Below are positions 33,200 to 43,205 of a DNA stretch of 64,000 bases, in pieces (the first letter of the stretch is position 1; the number at the start of each line of letters is the position of its first letter). The stretch is from the NCBI GenBank assembly GCA_964448115.1, contig CAYUVA010000018.1:1-64000 (forward strand), in the 5' to 3' direction. A model generated the notes under the pieces. It ran no database searches, was not told the DNA's origin, and worked only from the letters and a program-made list of their open reading frames with translations. The position numbers were made by a program, and so were the translations under genes. The stretch is from CAYUVA01 sp964448115 [NCBI: uncultured bacterium] (GTDB lineage: Bacteria > CAYUVA01).

Positions 33200-34594
33200 T
33201 TATTTAATCTTTTTTGATGGTTTCTCGATGCCATATTTTTCCATCCTGTATCTTAATGATCTGAAGCTGATATTAAGCAGCTCAGCAGCGTCCTTTTTTA
33301 CCCAGTTTGCCTTCTCGAAGGCTTTATATAAAAGGTCTTTCTCGAATTCAGCCACCATCTTCTCGAAATCAAGCCCCTCAACGGGGAATTCATTTGTTTT
33401 TTGCAGTGTAATCGATGGTCTTTTAGATTCCCTTATCTTGGAGGGTAGTGAATCGATCCCCAACTCTTCGCTTGCAGCAAGTGCCAGCCCGCGCTCGATG
33501 ACATTTTCCAGCTCTCTTATATTCCCCGGCCACGAATATGCCATTAGACATTCCATAGCCTCCTCGGAGACACCCTTTAATCTCTTATTCACCTTGGTTC
33601 GATACTTTTTCAGGAAGTGATCCACCAGCAAGGGGATATCCTCTTTTCTTTCTCTAAGCGGAGGGATCTTAATCTGCACTACATTTAGGCGATAGTATAG
33701 GTCCTCACGGAATCTCCCCTCTTCCACCGCCTTCTCAAGGTTCTGATTGGAGGCGGCGATAAAACGAACATCGACCTGTATATCCTTTAATCCACCGACC
33801 CGCTTAAAAGCCTGGTTCTCCAGGAAACGAAGGAACTTAACCTGTAGCGACGGATAGGTCTCGCCGACCTCATCCAAGAAGAAGGTGCCCTTGTCGGCAG
33901 CCTCAAGCAGACCTTGCTTATTGGAGATAGCACCGGTAAACGCGCCCTTAACATGTCCGAAGATCTCGCTCTCCAGTAGGTTCTCCGGGATCGCTCCGCA
34001 GTTGACTGCGACAAAGGGTGCATTTCGTCTAGGACCGTTATGGTGCAGCGCTCTGGCTACCAGCTCCTTGCCGGTTCCGCTCTCGCCGGTGATAAGCACC
34101 GTGCTATCGACCCTGGAGAGCTTCTCGATCATATTTATAACCTCGGTTATAGCCGAGCTTTTGCCGATGATATTGTCATAGCTGTAGCGACCCTTAAGCT
34201 CGCGCTTCAGCTCGACATTCTCCTTGTGGATGCGCTCGAACTCCAATGCCTTGTTGATAACCATCTTGATCTCCTCGACATTGAACGGCTTTGTTATGTA
34301 ATCATAAGCCCCCAGCTTCATCGCTTGCACCGCGGTCTCGGCAGATGCATAAGCGGTGATCATGATAAACATGGTCTGCGGCTTTTTCTCCTTGACCTCT
34401 TTTAGCACCTCGAGACCGTTTACCTGGGGCATCTGTATATCAGCAATAACCAGGTCATAGTTATTGGATAGCGCCATATTGATCGCCTCTGCACCGCTAC
34501 CGGTCGCATCTACCTCGTGCTTCTCCTTTAGCAGAAGGATAGTCAGAAACTCCCTCATGCTGCGCTCATCATCCACTACAAGTATGGAGCTCAT
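33200..34594 (-). CDS. Sigma-54 dependent response regulator (NtrC/PilR type)
   Basis: The 464-residue regulator has a receiver domain (SSILVVDDERSMREFL, phosphoacceptor Asp in DLVIADIQMPQVNG, switch-region ITAYAS and KPF), a central AAA+ domain with GESGTGKELVARALHH (Walker A) and GAFTGAI, the loop that touches sigma-54, and a Fis-type helix-turn-helix ending in LLNISFRSLRYRMEKYGIE. The FRSLRYR(L/M)-E-K pattern is typical of PilR-like regulators. No histidine kinase is adjacent. The downstream small membrane protein and GspL/GspM genes could be its regulon, which is inference from position. Confidence 0.93.
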   Translation of the reverse strand: MSSILVVDDERSMREFLTILLLKEKHEVDATGSGAEAINMALSNNYDLVIADIQMPQVNGLEVLKEVKEKKPQTMFIMITAYASAETAVQAMKLGAYDYITKPFNVEEIKMVINKALEFERIHKENVELKRELKGRYSYDNIIGKSSAITEVINMIEKLSRVDSTVLITGESGTGKELVARALHHNGPRRNAPFVAVNCGAIPENLLESEIFGHVKGAFTGAISNKQGLLEAADKGTFFLDEVGETYPSLQVKFLRFLENQAFKRVGGLKDIQVDVRFIAASNQNLEKAVEEGRFREDLYYRLNVVQIKIPPLRERKEDIPLLVDHFLKKYRTKVNKRLKGVSEEAMECLMAYSWPGNIRELENVIERGLALAASEELGIDSLPSKIRESKRPSITLQKTNEFPVEGLDFEKMVAEFEKDLLYKAFEKANWVKKDAAELLNISFRSLRYRMEKYGIEKPSKKIK

Positions 34595-34941
34595 GTATCG
34601 TCTATCCTCAAATCATATTTTCCGATTTCATTACTTCATATTTTAACCATTGAGATAATTGGTGTCAAATATTGTCACCCAACTGGAATGCCGCCGGAGT
34701 TTACCCCGCACTTGATGCAGGGCGGAAATGACATGGGGGGACCTGGTGGCGACAAAAATTATATATCAAGAGCAGCACCGATCCCGCCCTATTTGGGAGG
34801 CACGAAGATTATGACGCGCGAAAGTGTGCTATCTTGATAGGTAAGTAATCTAAAGACTAAAGATTTCCTTTGTGGCCTAGTGCCATAGTGGTTCAATAGC
34901 TATTAGCACCAGGTGCAATATTCTAGCCACCTTGCCTTTGA
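34595..34941. other. Intergenic region with a diverged palindromic repeat, no gene
   Basis: CTGGAATGCCGCC (34683-34695) and GGCGGAAATGAC (34721-34732) are the arms of a diverged GTCATTCC-type palindrome. At 34870-34885 CTTTGTGGCC recalls the inverse ACAAAG element. No reading frame here has coding character. Confidence 0.45.
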
Positions 34942-36252
34942 TTACGGATCGACCTTCAACATCGGCAGGTAGATTACCGGGTTGTCGCAAAGATCCCATC
35001 CAGCCAGCAAGAAAAGGGAATCGCTCCTCAGTAGCTCAGCCTCTATGCTATCTACCAGGGTGAGTACCATATCGCTTTTGGTTGCATCGCCATCTTGCCC
35101 ATAGTCGTTCAGTGTGCTCTCCAGGACTGTCATCTCGCCATCCGAGGCTATAAAAGCTATGTATAGGCGCTTGAGGTGCTTATCATCGGTAATGGCTACC
35201 ACGCTGAAGGTTGCTTTACCATTCATGGTGATATTTGTGTCCCAGAATCCAGCAGCCAATATTCGTGGGGAAGTGTAATCGACTACAATGGTATCGCTGA
35301 CCGCAACGCTGGTATTCCCTGCCCTGTCCACTGCCTGAACGCGCACTTCGAGCGTTCCCTGGGGGGCTCCCTGCCAGTATGAGTAGGGTTTGCTTGTCTT
35401 ACCCGGATTTAAACGCGGGTGGCTGGGATACTCCTTGCCATCAGCGAAATAGCTAAGCATATAATTATCGATTCCTGGCTGTTCTCTGCAATAGCCGGCA
35501 TCGAGAAAGCCGCGCCAGGTGATTAGCAGGTTCGTCGAGTTCGAGTAATAAGCCCCGCCATCGATAACAACCTCGGCATGGCTTCCGGGATAGGGTGGCA
35601 ATGTGTCGATACAAAGGGATGCTCTTGCCGTATCTGATATATTGCCAGCGCAATCCTGGGCTTTTATCTCGATGGTGTGTTCGCCATCAGCCAGCGGATA
35701 AAGCATAAGGCATGGATGGTCAGCGAATCCGCTCGCCTGCCCATCAACGGTGAAGTAATAGCCCCATACTCCAGAAGGAGAATCGCCAATGGAATCCTGG
35801 AAGCCCTCGGCACAGACCAGAGCTTTGTTCTGATTGCGATATCCATTTAATGCATCGGCGATAGTAACCGCTCCGACAAGCGGTGCATAAAGGTCTAATG
35901 CTATCGAAGCCCCCGCCTGTGCCCAGGAGCCATCGTCTCCCTTTACCTTGCAATATAACTGTCGAGCGCCCTCCTGCAATGGATCGCTGAAGGTATAGAG
36001 ATATTCGCTTCCTGTGTAAGTGTATTCCTTGTAGCTGCCCTGGGGATCCTCGCCCAGATAGAATATTGTGGCATTGCCATCGGCGATGCTCAGGTGCACA
36101 GCGACGGTGGCGCTGTTGCTGTATAGTCGTACCTGTTCAGCAGACTGGTTGGGTACTGGATCATGGTCGTAAAGACAGAACTCGTCAATAGCAATCGACC
36201 AGGCAGGGGATGCCAGAACCGCAAGCAATAATGTACAAACGAGGATTTTCAT
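34942..36252 (-). CDS. Secreted Ig-like repeat protein with GYWDT-type tail
   Basis: The 436-residue protein has a signal peptide (MKILVCTLLLAVLASPAWS). The mature part contains Ig-like strands typical of bacterial surface proteins, for example YYFTVDGQASGFADHPC, LADGEHTIEIKAQDCAGNIS and TLEVRVQAVDRAGNTSVAV. Residues 328-436 form the tail: ILAAGFWDTNITMNGKATFS, then LNDYGQDGD and a terminal YLPMLKVDP. The tail is the most diverged of the four in this window and has LPML where the others have WPYL or WPAL. There is no Thr/Pro spacer before it. Likely surface or extracellular, ligand unknown. Confidence 0.75.
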   Translation of the reverse strand: MKILVCTLLLAVLASPAWSIAIDEFCLYDHDPVPNQSAEQVRLYSNSATVAVHLSIADGNATIFYLGEDPQGSYKEYTYTGSEYLYTFSDPLQEGARQLYCKVKGDDGSWAQAGASIALDLYAPLVGAVTIADALNGYRNQNKALVCAEGFQDSIGDSPSGVWGYYFTVDGQASGFADHPCLMLYPLADGEHTIEIKAQDCAGNISDTARASLCIDTLPPYPGSHAEVVIDGGAYYSNSTNLLITWRGFLDAGYCREQPGIDNYMLSYFADGKEYPSHPRLNPGKTSKPYSYWQGAPQGTLEVRVQAVDRAGNTSVAVSDTIVVDYTSPRILAAGFWDTNITMNGKATFSVVAITDDKHLKRLYIAFIASDGEMTVLESTLNDYGQDGDATKSDMVLTLVDSIEAELLRSDSLFLLAGWDLCDNPVIYLPMLKVDP

Positions 36253-36364
36253 CGCTTCTATTACATCACTTCCTCTTTGCGTTCTTTGTCCCGTTATATC
36301 GGTATAGATTTCTTCTTTGCGTGCCCCGGCTTCGCTGGGGGCGGGCTTTGTGGTTCAAAAGCCC

Positions 36365-37951
36365 TCAAGCCTCAAGTCTTAAGCTTTTCTTCCTTCGTTT
36401 TTCCATGAATCGTCTGATGCGGGCGAAATCACCGGTAAAAAGCGCTTTGAAGCCCCTGAACAAGGTGCTTATCACCGCGCTGGCTGCGATTAAGAATATC
36501 CATAGCCGAGAAAACATAGGGCGATTGAGTAGCTTAACCAGCGGCTTGAGCATCATCAACCTGAAGATGAAATTTGGTATCCACCGGTAGTTGCGCATGA
36601 AGATTAGGAAGTTGATATAAGTAGGCAGGGGCGCGCCAAAGGCTTTACGATAGACATCCCTGTGCTCATCGGTGATAAGCCGGTCAACTATGGCTCGGTG
36701 ATACACGCCGGTCTCCGGGTAGAGCACCAGCGATGATGGCTTTAATCCATAAGGCTTGGGTATTTCTAGGATAAGGCGCAGCGTGTCGAGCTTCTCATCT
36801 ACTGTCGCCCAGGGATTGTCCAGGATCAGGTGATAATCGGGCGGCAAGATCCGATCCTTGAACCTGCTAATTACCTGTGTCGCCTTGAGCACAGTGCTGT
36901 TAGGCATGGGACGATTGTAGATCTCTTTGTTTATCCTTTCAGCCCCGGTCTGGATGCCCATCTCTAAATACTTCATGCCGGCATCGACCAGTAGCTCTAT
37001 CTTCTTGTAGGTCGTGGTCGATGGACTGCACTGAGCCGCGAAGGGGAGTCCGATCTCCTGCTTGTATCGCTCGCAGAATTCGGCAAGGCGCTCGGTCGGC
37101 TGGGCGAGTAGGGAATCGTCGAAGAATCCTATCGCATTTATCCACGGGAAGCGCTTTATGACCGATTTCAGCTCATCCATCACATGATCATGCGAGCGCC
37201 AGCGCAGGTACTTCTGCTTTCCATAGCGATCCTTGTAGATGGAGACACAGCAATAGGCACAGCGATGCGGACAGCCACGGCTGGTCATTGTCTTGTAGTG
37301 GTAAAGCTCGCCCAGCGGAGACAGCGGTCCCTGAATCAAAACCATTTTGAGCAGCTCATCGCTCAGGGGCACCACCCTTTGTCTCTCGTGATCCAGGCAA
37401 TAATGATCTGTAGGATCAAAGTCGGGCGGCGGTATCTCATCAAGATCTTGTATCAGCGGATGCAGTGGATTGAGCCTTATATCACCATTGATCCTGAAGC
37501 CCAAGGTGCGAATGTCTGTGTAGTCCTCACCCTTTTCGGTCTTTTCTAAAAGCTCGACCAGAGCATCCTCAGCCTCACCGAGCGAGATAATGTCAGCATA
37601 CTTCAGCGACTCGTCAGGTCTTATTATCGAGTGTACCCCGCCCCAGAGTACCTTTGCATCGCTTCGTTCGTGTAAGGCTTGACTCAATTGTACAGCAAGG
37701 TCGAAGTAGTAGGTGAGCAGCGAGATGCCTACAAAGTCGCAGCCTTGGCAGATCTCGATGACATCATCGATGATTTGGGGGGGATATTGTTTCACCTCGC
37801 CGGACTCGAAGCGAATCAGCTCGGTAGGAGGTGGCAGGAATATCATTCGTGGCTCGTATCCATGCTTCTTCAGGTATGATGATAGGCAGCGCACCCCGTA
37901 AGCCCGAATATCCGGGCAGGTTATCTCGATAAGTGCAATCCTCGGCTTCAT
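36365..37951 (-). CDS. B12-binding-type radical SAM protein
   Basis: The 528-residue protein starts with a cobalamin-binding-like Rossmann domain (IALIEITCPDIRAYGVRCLS, CDFVGISLLTYYFD, VLWGGVHSIIRPDESLKYAD). It has the radical SAM site GCPHRCAYCC (C-x3-C-x2-C), followed by the barrel strands IGFFDDSLL, KYLEMGIQTGAERINKEIYN and PPDYHLILDNPWATVDEKL. The C-terminal 120 residues include hydrophobic segments (LFILIAASAVISTLF-like, near 470-500) that may attach it to the membrane. The family includes methyltransferases and hopanoid or lipid modifiers. The substrate is unknown. A second relative of the same type is at 54317-55843. Confidence 0.88.
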   Translation of the reverse strand: MKPRIALIEITCPDIRAYGVRCLSSYLKKHGYEPRMIFLPPPTELIRFESGEVKQYPPQIIDDVIEICQGCDFVGISLLTYYFDLAVQLSQALHERSDAKVLWGGVHSIIRPDESLKYADIISLGEAEDALVELLEKTEKGEDYTDIRTLGFRINGDIRLNPLHPLIQDLDEIPPPDFDPTDHYCLDHERQRVVPLSDELLKMVLIQGPLSPLGELYHYKTMTSRGCPHRCAYCCVSIYKDRYGKQKYLRWRSHDHVMDELKSVIKRFPWINAIGFFDDSLLAQPTERLAEFCERYKQEIGLPFAAQCSPSTTTYKKIELLVDAGMKYLEMGIQTGAERINKEIYNRPMPNSTVLKATQVISRFKDRILPPDYHLILDNPWATVDEKLDTLRLILEIPKPYGLKPSSLVLYPETGVYHRAIVDRLITDEHRDVYRKAFGAPLPTYINFLIFMRNYRWIPNFIFRLMMLKPLVKLLNRPMFSRLWIFLIAASAVISTLFRGFKALFTGDFARIRRFMEKRRKKSLRLEA

Positions 37952-38055
37952 TGTAAGTTAATATAGCCTAATGATCGATTATCGCAAGCTAGCGTTCAAC
38001 TAACCTCTAGCTACCAACCTAATTACTGTCAACTGCTCAAATAGCAACCGCATAA

Positions 38056-38106
38056 CTGGATTCACGCCCCCGTCCCGATAAATGACAAACGCGGGCGGGA
38101 ATCCGG
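38056..38106. repeat. GTCATTCC-family palindrome before the AddB-like gene
   Basis: GGATTC (38058-38063) pairs with GAATCC (38099-38104), enclosing CGCCCCCGTCCCG and CGCGGGCGGG. It is a diverged long form of the intergenic palindrome. The rest of the 290-base gap contains TATAAT at 38194-38199 and no gene. Confidence 0.5.
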
Positions 38107-38242
38107 CTCCTATCAAAGCTGAACTTGTTATCAAAATCAATTCTTCAGAGCTGTTGTTAACTAGAGATGATAGATCTTATTTTGCACCGATGATATAATT
38201 TTTAGTTGTTAATGCTTGGATTAATTCCCCTTTTTGCAAGTC

Positions 38243-41200
38243 ATGGAAGCGAATAATGTAGAGATCATAGGTGGGTGTGCAGGCAGCGGCAAGACCAGTG
38301 CATGTATAGAGAAGATCCTTGATGTATGCCAGGATAGAGCCTATAAAACAGGCAATATCCTTGCCCTCTGCGCCAACCAGGGATTGGTGAGAAAATTTCA
38401 CGAGGATCTACTGAGCGCGGGGAATCTGCCAGGAATAGCCGGCTTCAAAGCCATGACCTTCCATCAGCTCGCCATCTTCCTTCTGGGTAATCTACGCCCG
38501 ATAAACGACCTGCTAAGGTTTAAGCTCGTACAACACGCCATGAGCCTAGTAGAGCCTGAAGCCTTCAATAGTGTAATACACTACCCTGGATTCATTCGCA
38601 CCGCTGCTGCCATCATCGCTGAGATGCAACAAGGTCTCATTGATCCTAAGGTATTCCTTGATGTCTCCAATGAGTTGATCATGGAAAATATTGATAACGA
38701 GCAACAACAATCATTGATTTACAAATCAGAGATTAAGCAATTGCACGATATCTCCCTGGTATATAACAGGTATCTCGAACTGCTGGAGACTTATGGTTTG
38801 ATTGATGAAGACCAGCTCTATGTTCAGGCTGCCAAAAGACTCGATGAGGGGACATTAGCCCCTGAGCCGATCGAGCTTTTGGTGGTGGATGGCTTCAGCG
38901 ACTTCACCGACAGCCAGTTCGCTATACTAAGACACCTGGTAAATGCTTCCCATAAAGTTGTAATTACCTTGACGCTTGATAGCCAGCGCCCGGAGCTTTT
39001 CCAATTAGCTGAACGCACCAAAAGAAAACTGCATAGCCTCGGCATCATCAAAGAAACATGGCTTGGTGAACCTGTAAGATTCAATGATGAAGCACTCGGC
39101 GCCATATCGACTCGTCTGTTCGGGGAGGCTGCTTCATCAAGGAAAACCAAGCCGATACCAGGCGAGGTATATCTCTTGAGGTCGCCTAGGCAGATCATTC
39201 AATATGAGCAGGCAGCGCTCGAAATACACAAACTGGTCAAAGCGGGAAAGGCAAAGTACGAGGATATAATCGTAGCCCTGCCCCAGATTGATGAGAATAG
39301 AAGCTTCATGACCAGAGCCTTCGAGCTTTATGACATCCCCAGCTCATTGAAAGATACCGTTTCGCTTGGCAAAACTTACACCGGTAATAGATTCCTGTCG
39401 CTGCTAAAGCTTATATCCCCTGAAGACGAAGCTCAGCAGACGGTAGATTACCTGTACAACCTATCTCCAATCCTGGATAGAGGGGACGCAGAGGTCTTTT
39501 ACATACAATCCATGAGGCACGGCTTCAAGGGAAGCGATGATGCCTGGAAACTTTGCCTGGATAACCGCGAGATAACCGAAACTGGTCGAGAGGTGATGCA
39601 CAATGTTCGCCATCAGGTAAAGGATCTCAGGGAGACCACATCGCTTCGCAGATTTATGGATAAAATAAAGCATGAGCTATCAGAAATATTAAAATATGCC
39701 CCAAAGATAAGCCCAGATCCGGACCGAGAACTGGCAACCTCAAAGCAGATCCTCGATGCTATGGCGCAGATCGGTTGGTATTGGCTTCATGTCGGCATCG
39801 GCAGTGAAAAAGAGAGGATAATGCGCTTCAACGAGGACCTGATAAGAGAGCTTGACTCGAAGCTGGTCAGCCCGAGTGCTGAAGGTCAGGGCGTGGTGGT
39901 GGCAAGCCCTTATGAGCTAAGGGTATCGCAGTGTAAGTACCTATTTTTGCTGAATTTTTCCATCGATGAATTTCCCCCTCGCAGCAGGGAGCATCCAATA
40001 ATCGGCGATCGAATTCGCCGGATGCTTAGCGAGCGTTACAGGATGCCTTTTCGTCTAGCAGTGCAGCGGGTAATAGAGAATCGGCTGCTGCTTTACCAAC
40101 TGATGACCAGGGCATCCGATGGCGTCTATCTGCTTTACAGTGAGCTAGGCAGTGGCGACAGCTCCGAGCGCCAGCCATCGCTATTCTTCGAGGATATCGA
40201 ACTGGTAGCAAAGGTCAAGATGCTGACCCTAAAGGCTAACCAAATCGTATTTCCGTTCCAGGATACGGTCAACCATGCCAGGGCAAGGCTGGCAGAGACG
40301 CATCGCATCATCGAAGGTGTCCGTTCCAGGAGAAACCTGCCATCGGTTATCCAACACGTCGCCCAACTGCACCCGGGTGATGGCGATAACAACCATTACT
40401 ATCAAATCTTCAAAACCGCATATCTTTACCTGTCGCCATCAAGAAAGGAACCCAAACTCGATGATGTTGTAATAGCCAAAATCCCCAAACTGACCAAGGT
40501 GCTCTCCGAGTCGAGTTTGCGATGCTTCAGTCTTTGTCCCTACCAGCACTTCGTTCGCTATCTTATTCAGCTTCGTCCCCTTCCGGAGGCATACTCGCGT
40601 TTGGATGAAGGCTCTATCCTGCATCACTGTCTGAAAACTATCATGGAGACCTATTGTAACAGCTCTTCGTCTCCCTGGAGCGAGCCGTTGGAGGACTGCA
40701 AGCAAGCTCTTTTAGGGTATGCCAAAGCGTATTTGGATAGCCTGGCTGATGGCTCTAGCTTTCGGGGATTGGAACCCTTCGAGGTTCAGTTGGAGATCAG
40801 CCGGCTAAGGATGCTCATAGAAAGGTTTCTAGATTGGGAGATACCGGCGATCTATAGAAGTAGGCTCAAGCCGGTTATCTTCGAGTACAAGTTTGGAGGC
40901 TCCAGTACCCGGGAAGGCAACCTTGTTATCCAGGGGCAAACGGGCGAAATCGAGATCACCGGCAAGATAGACCGGGTGGACATGAATCAAGATAAGACTG
41001 CTGCCTCGGTTATTGACTATAAGCTGAACAAAATCGAATTCGCTCTCGATAAGCTCGACACCGGCAGGTATCTTCAGCTCCCCATCTACCTGCTTGCCGT
41101 AAAAGAGGTGCTTAATAAAGAGCCAGTTAGCGCTCAGCTCAGGTCGATCAAACGATTGAGCAGCACAGGAATTCACTCAACCATAATGGCAAGCTATGAT

Positions 41201-41407
41201 GAGAGTATGAATGATGAGCCATTAGAAGTAAGCCTGGTTGAGCCACATAAGATCGACGCCTACCTGGAGAAAACTAAAGAGATAACCCTTGATATAGTCT
41301 CCATGATACGATCAGGAATAATCAGCGCCAAAGCTAATGAGATCGATAAAGACAACTGCCGGTATTGTGATTATACGGATTTCTGCCCACTGGATCGACC
41401 CAAATAA
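38243..41407 (+). CDS. AddB-like helicase-nuclease with C-terminal Fe-S PD-(D/E)XK domain
   Basis: This protein of about 1,054 residues has a P-loop at the N-terminus (GGCAGSGKTSACIEKIL) and UvrD-like helicase spacing through the middle. The C-terminal RecB/AddB-type nuclease has EGSILHHCL, the active-site strand SVIDYKL after a conserved GKIDRVD, and the Q-x-x-x-Y-like QLPIYLLAV. Cysteines flank the nuclease (RCFSLC near 755, and CRYCDYTDFC at the end), the pattern of AddB-type [4Fe-4S] nucleases. AddAB processes double-strand breaks before recombination. No addA is adjacent, so it may pair with a distant AddA or be a stand-alone enzyme. A TTG three codons upstream (38234) also opens the frame; neither start has a clear ribosome binding site, so ATG is chosen. 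Confidence 0.85.
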   Translation: MEANNVEIIGGCAGSGKTSACIEKILDVCQDRAYKTGNILALCANQGLVRKFHEDLLSAGNLPGIAGFKAMTFHQLAIFLLGNLRPINDLLRFKLVQHAMSLVEPEAFNSVIHYPGFIRTAAAIIAEMQQGLIDPKVFLDVSNELIMENIDNEQQQSLIYKSEIKQLHDISLVYNRYLELLETYGLIDEDQLYVQAAKRLDEGTLAPEPIELLVVDGFSDFTDSQFAILRHLVNASHKVVITLTLDSQRPELFQLAERTKRKLHSLGIIKETWLGEPVRFNDEALGAISTRLFGEAASSRKTKPIPGEVYLLRSPRQIIQYEQAALEIHKLVKAGKAKYEDIIVALPQIDENRSFMTRAFELYDIPSSLKDTVSLGKTYTGNRFLSLLKLISPEDEAQQTVDYLYNLSPILDRGDAEVFYIQSMRHGFKGSDDAWKLCLDNREITETGREVMHNVRHQVKDLRETTSLRRFMDKIKHELSEILKYAPKISPDPDRELATSKQILDAMAQIGWYWLHVGIGSEKERIMRFNEDLIRELDSKLVSPSAEGQGVVVASPYELRVSQCKYLFLLNFSIDEFPPRSREHPIIGDRIRRMLSERYRMPFRLAVQRVIENRLLLYQLMTRASDGVYLLYSELGSGDSSERQPSLFFEDIELVAKVKMLTLKANQIVFPFQDTVNHARARLAETHRIIEGVRSRRNLPSVIQHVAQLHPGDGDNNHYYQIFKTAYLYLSPSRKEPKLDDVVIAKIPKLTKVLSESSLRCFSLCPYQHFVRYLIQLRPLPEAYSRLDEGSILHHCLKTIMETYCNSSSSPWSEPLEDCKQALLGYAKAYLDSLADGSSFRGLEPFEVQLEISRLRMLIERFLDWEIPAIYRSRLKPVIFEYKFGGSSTREGNLVIQGQTGEIEITGKIDRVDMNQDKTAASVIDYKLNKIEFALDKLDTGRYLQLPIYLLAVKEVLNKEPVSAQLRSIKRLSSTGIHSTIMASYDESMNDEPLEVSLVEPHKIDAYLEKTKEITLDIVSMIRSGIISAKANEIDKDNCRYCDYTDFCPLDRPK

Positions 41408-41484
41408 ACAAATATACGAAGATACACCTCCAGAACAATGCTCGATGCTCGCTCTCAACAGAGCTTGTATCTCTCGATTATGTA

Positions 41485-42921
41485 TCAGCCTTTGCTTCTA
41501 AATGCAGCCAGAAGCTGGCAGTCATCTGACTGGCGGATCTTTTCCAGCGCCTTTGCCTCGATCTGGCGAATTCGTTCTCTGGTGAGGTTTAAGAATTTGC
41601 CGACCTCTTCGAGGGTGTGCTCCCTTTCATCCTCCAATCCGAAGCGCATCTTCAAGACGATCCTCTCCCTTTCATCGAGCATACGAAACGCCTTGAACAG
41701 ATGCTCGCGCAGGCTGCTTAGCTCCATGCACTCGCTAGGCTGCTCCGAGCAAGGATCCTCGATCAAATCCGATAATTGGCTATCCTCGCTGTCTCCGATC
41801 GGGGCATCCAAAGAGTAGGGCATCTGCAACAGCTCGATGATCCTTTTTACTTGCTCGATGGGCTTCTCCATGGTCTCGGAGATCTCCCTCGGAGTCGGCT
41901 CTCGACCGAGCTTTTGGCTAAGCTGTCTGGCGGTTCTGGTAAAGTGGATTATGGTCTCGTTCATGTGTATGGGCACGCGGATCATGCGGCTCTGGTCGAA
42001 GATCGCCCTGGTTATGGCTTGTTTTATCCACCAGGTCGCATAAGTAGAGAACCTGAATCCCTTTCGATAGTCGAACTTATCCACCGCCCTCATCAGCCCG
42101 ATGTTGCCCTCCTGCAACAGGTCAGCCAGGGGAAGCCCCTTGTTCATGTAGCGCCTGGCGATGCTCATAACCAGACGAATATTGGCAGTAACCATCTTGG
42201 CTTTGAGTTTATGGATCTGATCGATCTTGTTCTTGAACCAAAAGGCTGATTCCTGCAGATCTTCTCCAACCAGGATGGTATATAGTTTCAGGTTCTGATT
42301 GTCCGCTATCGCCTTTTGCTGTTCCCATAGTTTGAGTGCCATTTCCTCCAGGGTCTCCTGTCGGATATCCATTTCGGTTATTGTGTCTTCGATCTTGCGG
42401 TATGACTTGTTAAGTTGCTTCTTGTCCCGCTCGGAAGCGAACTCGTTCACCGTAACCTTGTGATGTAGCTTATCGACCGTCCGTTTTTCCTTGAGCAATT
42501 GTTCTATATTTCTGTTGATTCCATCAGTAATCTTCTTCTTGTCCGCTCTGTTCAAACCTGTGGGCACCTCGAATACACACTCGGACTTGACCTCGGACTT
42601 GTAAACCTTCCTGAGCAGGCTGAAGATGAAATTGAGGGTGATTGGATTGCTGATCAGTCGATGCTTGAGCTCTTCCCAGCAAAGGAAGATGCTCTTGGCT
42701 AGCTCCACTTCATCCTCGCGATCCAGTGGGCGAGACAAAGGCTCGCATTCGAGGAATGCCTTCATTCTTCTAGGGCTCCTTTCTTTCCTTAGTTCATAAT
42801 TATCTTCATATTCTTCATCATGACTAAAATCGGTGATGAAAGATTGCTCTGATGAATAGTCATCGGATATCCCCTGCGGCGAGTAATTATCGATACTGTA
42901 TTTGAACCTTGAATAATACAT
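41485..42921 (-). CDS. rpoD: RNA polymerase sigma-70 factor, RpoD type
   Basis: The protein carries regions 1.2 to 4.2 of a primary-type sigma factor: [15 protein letters not shown] (1.2), a non-conserved insert of about 150 residues, [19 protein letters not shown] (2.1), [20 protein letters not shown] (2.2), [19 protein letters not shown] (2.3-2.4), region 3 ([13 protein letters not shown]) and 4.2 with [20 protein letters not shown]. Region 1.1 is missing. The long insert fits RpoD more than RpoS or RpoH. The frame can start at 42984, but GGGGTGA just before the ATG at 42921 makes that start more likely. It converges with the AddB-like gene. Confidence 0.93.
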   Translation of the reverse strand: MYYSRFKYSIDNYSPQGISDDYSSEQSFITDFSHDEEYEDNYELRKERSPRRMKAFLECEPLSRPLDREDEVELAKSIFLCWEELKHRLISNPITLNFIFSLLRKVYKSEVKSECVFEVPTGLNRADKKKITDGINRNIEQLLKEKRTVDKLHHKVTVNEFASERDKKQLNKSYRKIEDTITEMDIRQETLEEMALKLWEQQKAIADNQNLKLYTILVGEDLQESAFWFKNKIDQIHKLKAKMVTANIRLVMSIARRYMNKGLPLADLLQEGNIGLMRAVDKFDYRKGFRFSTYATWWIKQAITRAIFDQSRMIRVPIHMNETIIHFTRTARQLSQKLGREPTPREISETMEKPIEQVKRIIELLQMPYSLDAPIGDSEDSQLSDLIEDPCSEQPSECMELSSLREHLFKAFRMLDERERIVLKMRFGLEDEREHTLEEVGKFLNLTRERIRQIEAKALEKIRQSDDCQLLAAFRSKG

Positions 42922-43019
42922 CTTTGTCACCCCGTTTATCTTAGGGTCATCAGAGCCGAACATATTTTTGATAAGGATTCTCATTCGCTTGTTGTTAATG
43001 AGCCGGTCTTTCGATGGTT

Positions 43020-43098
43020 CCCCCGGTTGTTATCGGGGGTTCGAGCCTGTATCGCCGTTTCTTGATCAGGTGCAGTTTCAACAGCCTTACGCGCTGTT
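43020..43098. other. Two hairpins in the rpoD upstream region
   Basis: CCCCCG (43020-43025) pairs with CGGGGG (43034-43039) across an 8-base loop, and AACAGC (43080-43085) with GCTGTT (43093-43098) across a 7-base loop. They lie in the 280-base gap between rpoD and the divergent glycosyltransferase-like gene. They may be part of an rpoD leader, acting on translation, or an operator. GGTTCGAGCC next to the first hairpin resembles a tRNA T-loop, but no acceptor or D-arm can be built. Confidence 0.4.
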
Positions 43099-43205
43099 CT
43101 ACCATTTATAACAACCTCAACCAAGACTTTAATCCCATGTCATTATCAAAGACCATAAATTACTTTCGTATAAATTGACGAATATTCAGACAATAATAAT
43201 AGATC

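Noticed and set aside
43020-43064. tRNA-like end: GGTTCGAGCC followed by TGTATCGCCG on the plus strand
   Set aside because: No upstream strand complements ATCGCCG as an acceptor stem, the flanking bases do not form a T-stem, and no D-arm or anticodon arm can be placed at the right distance.
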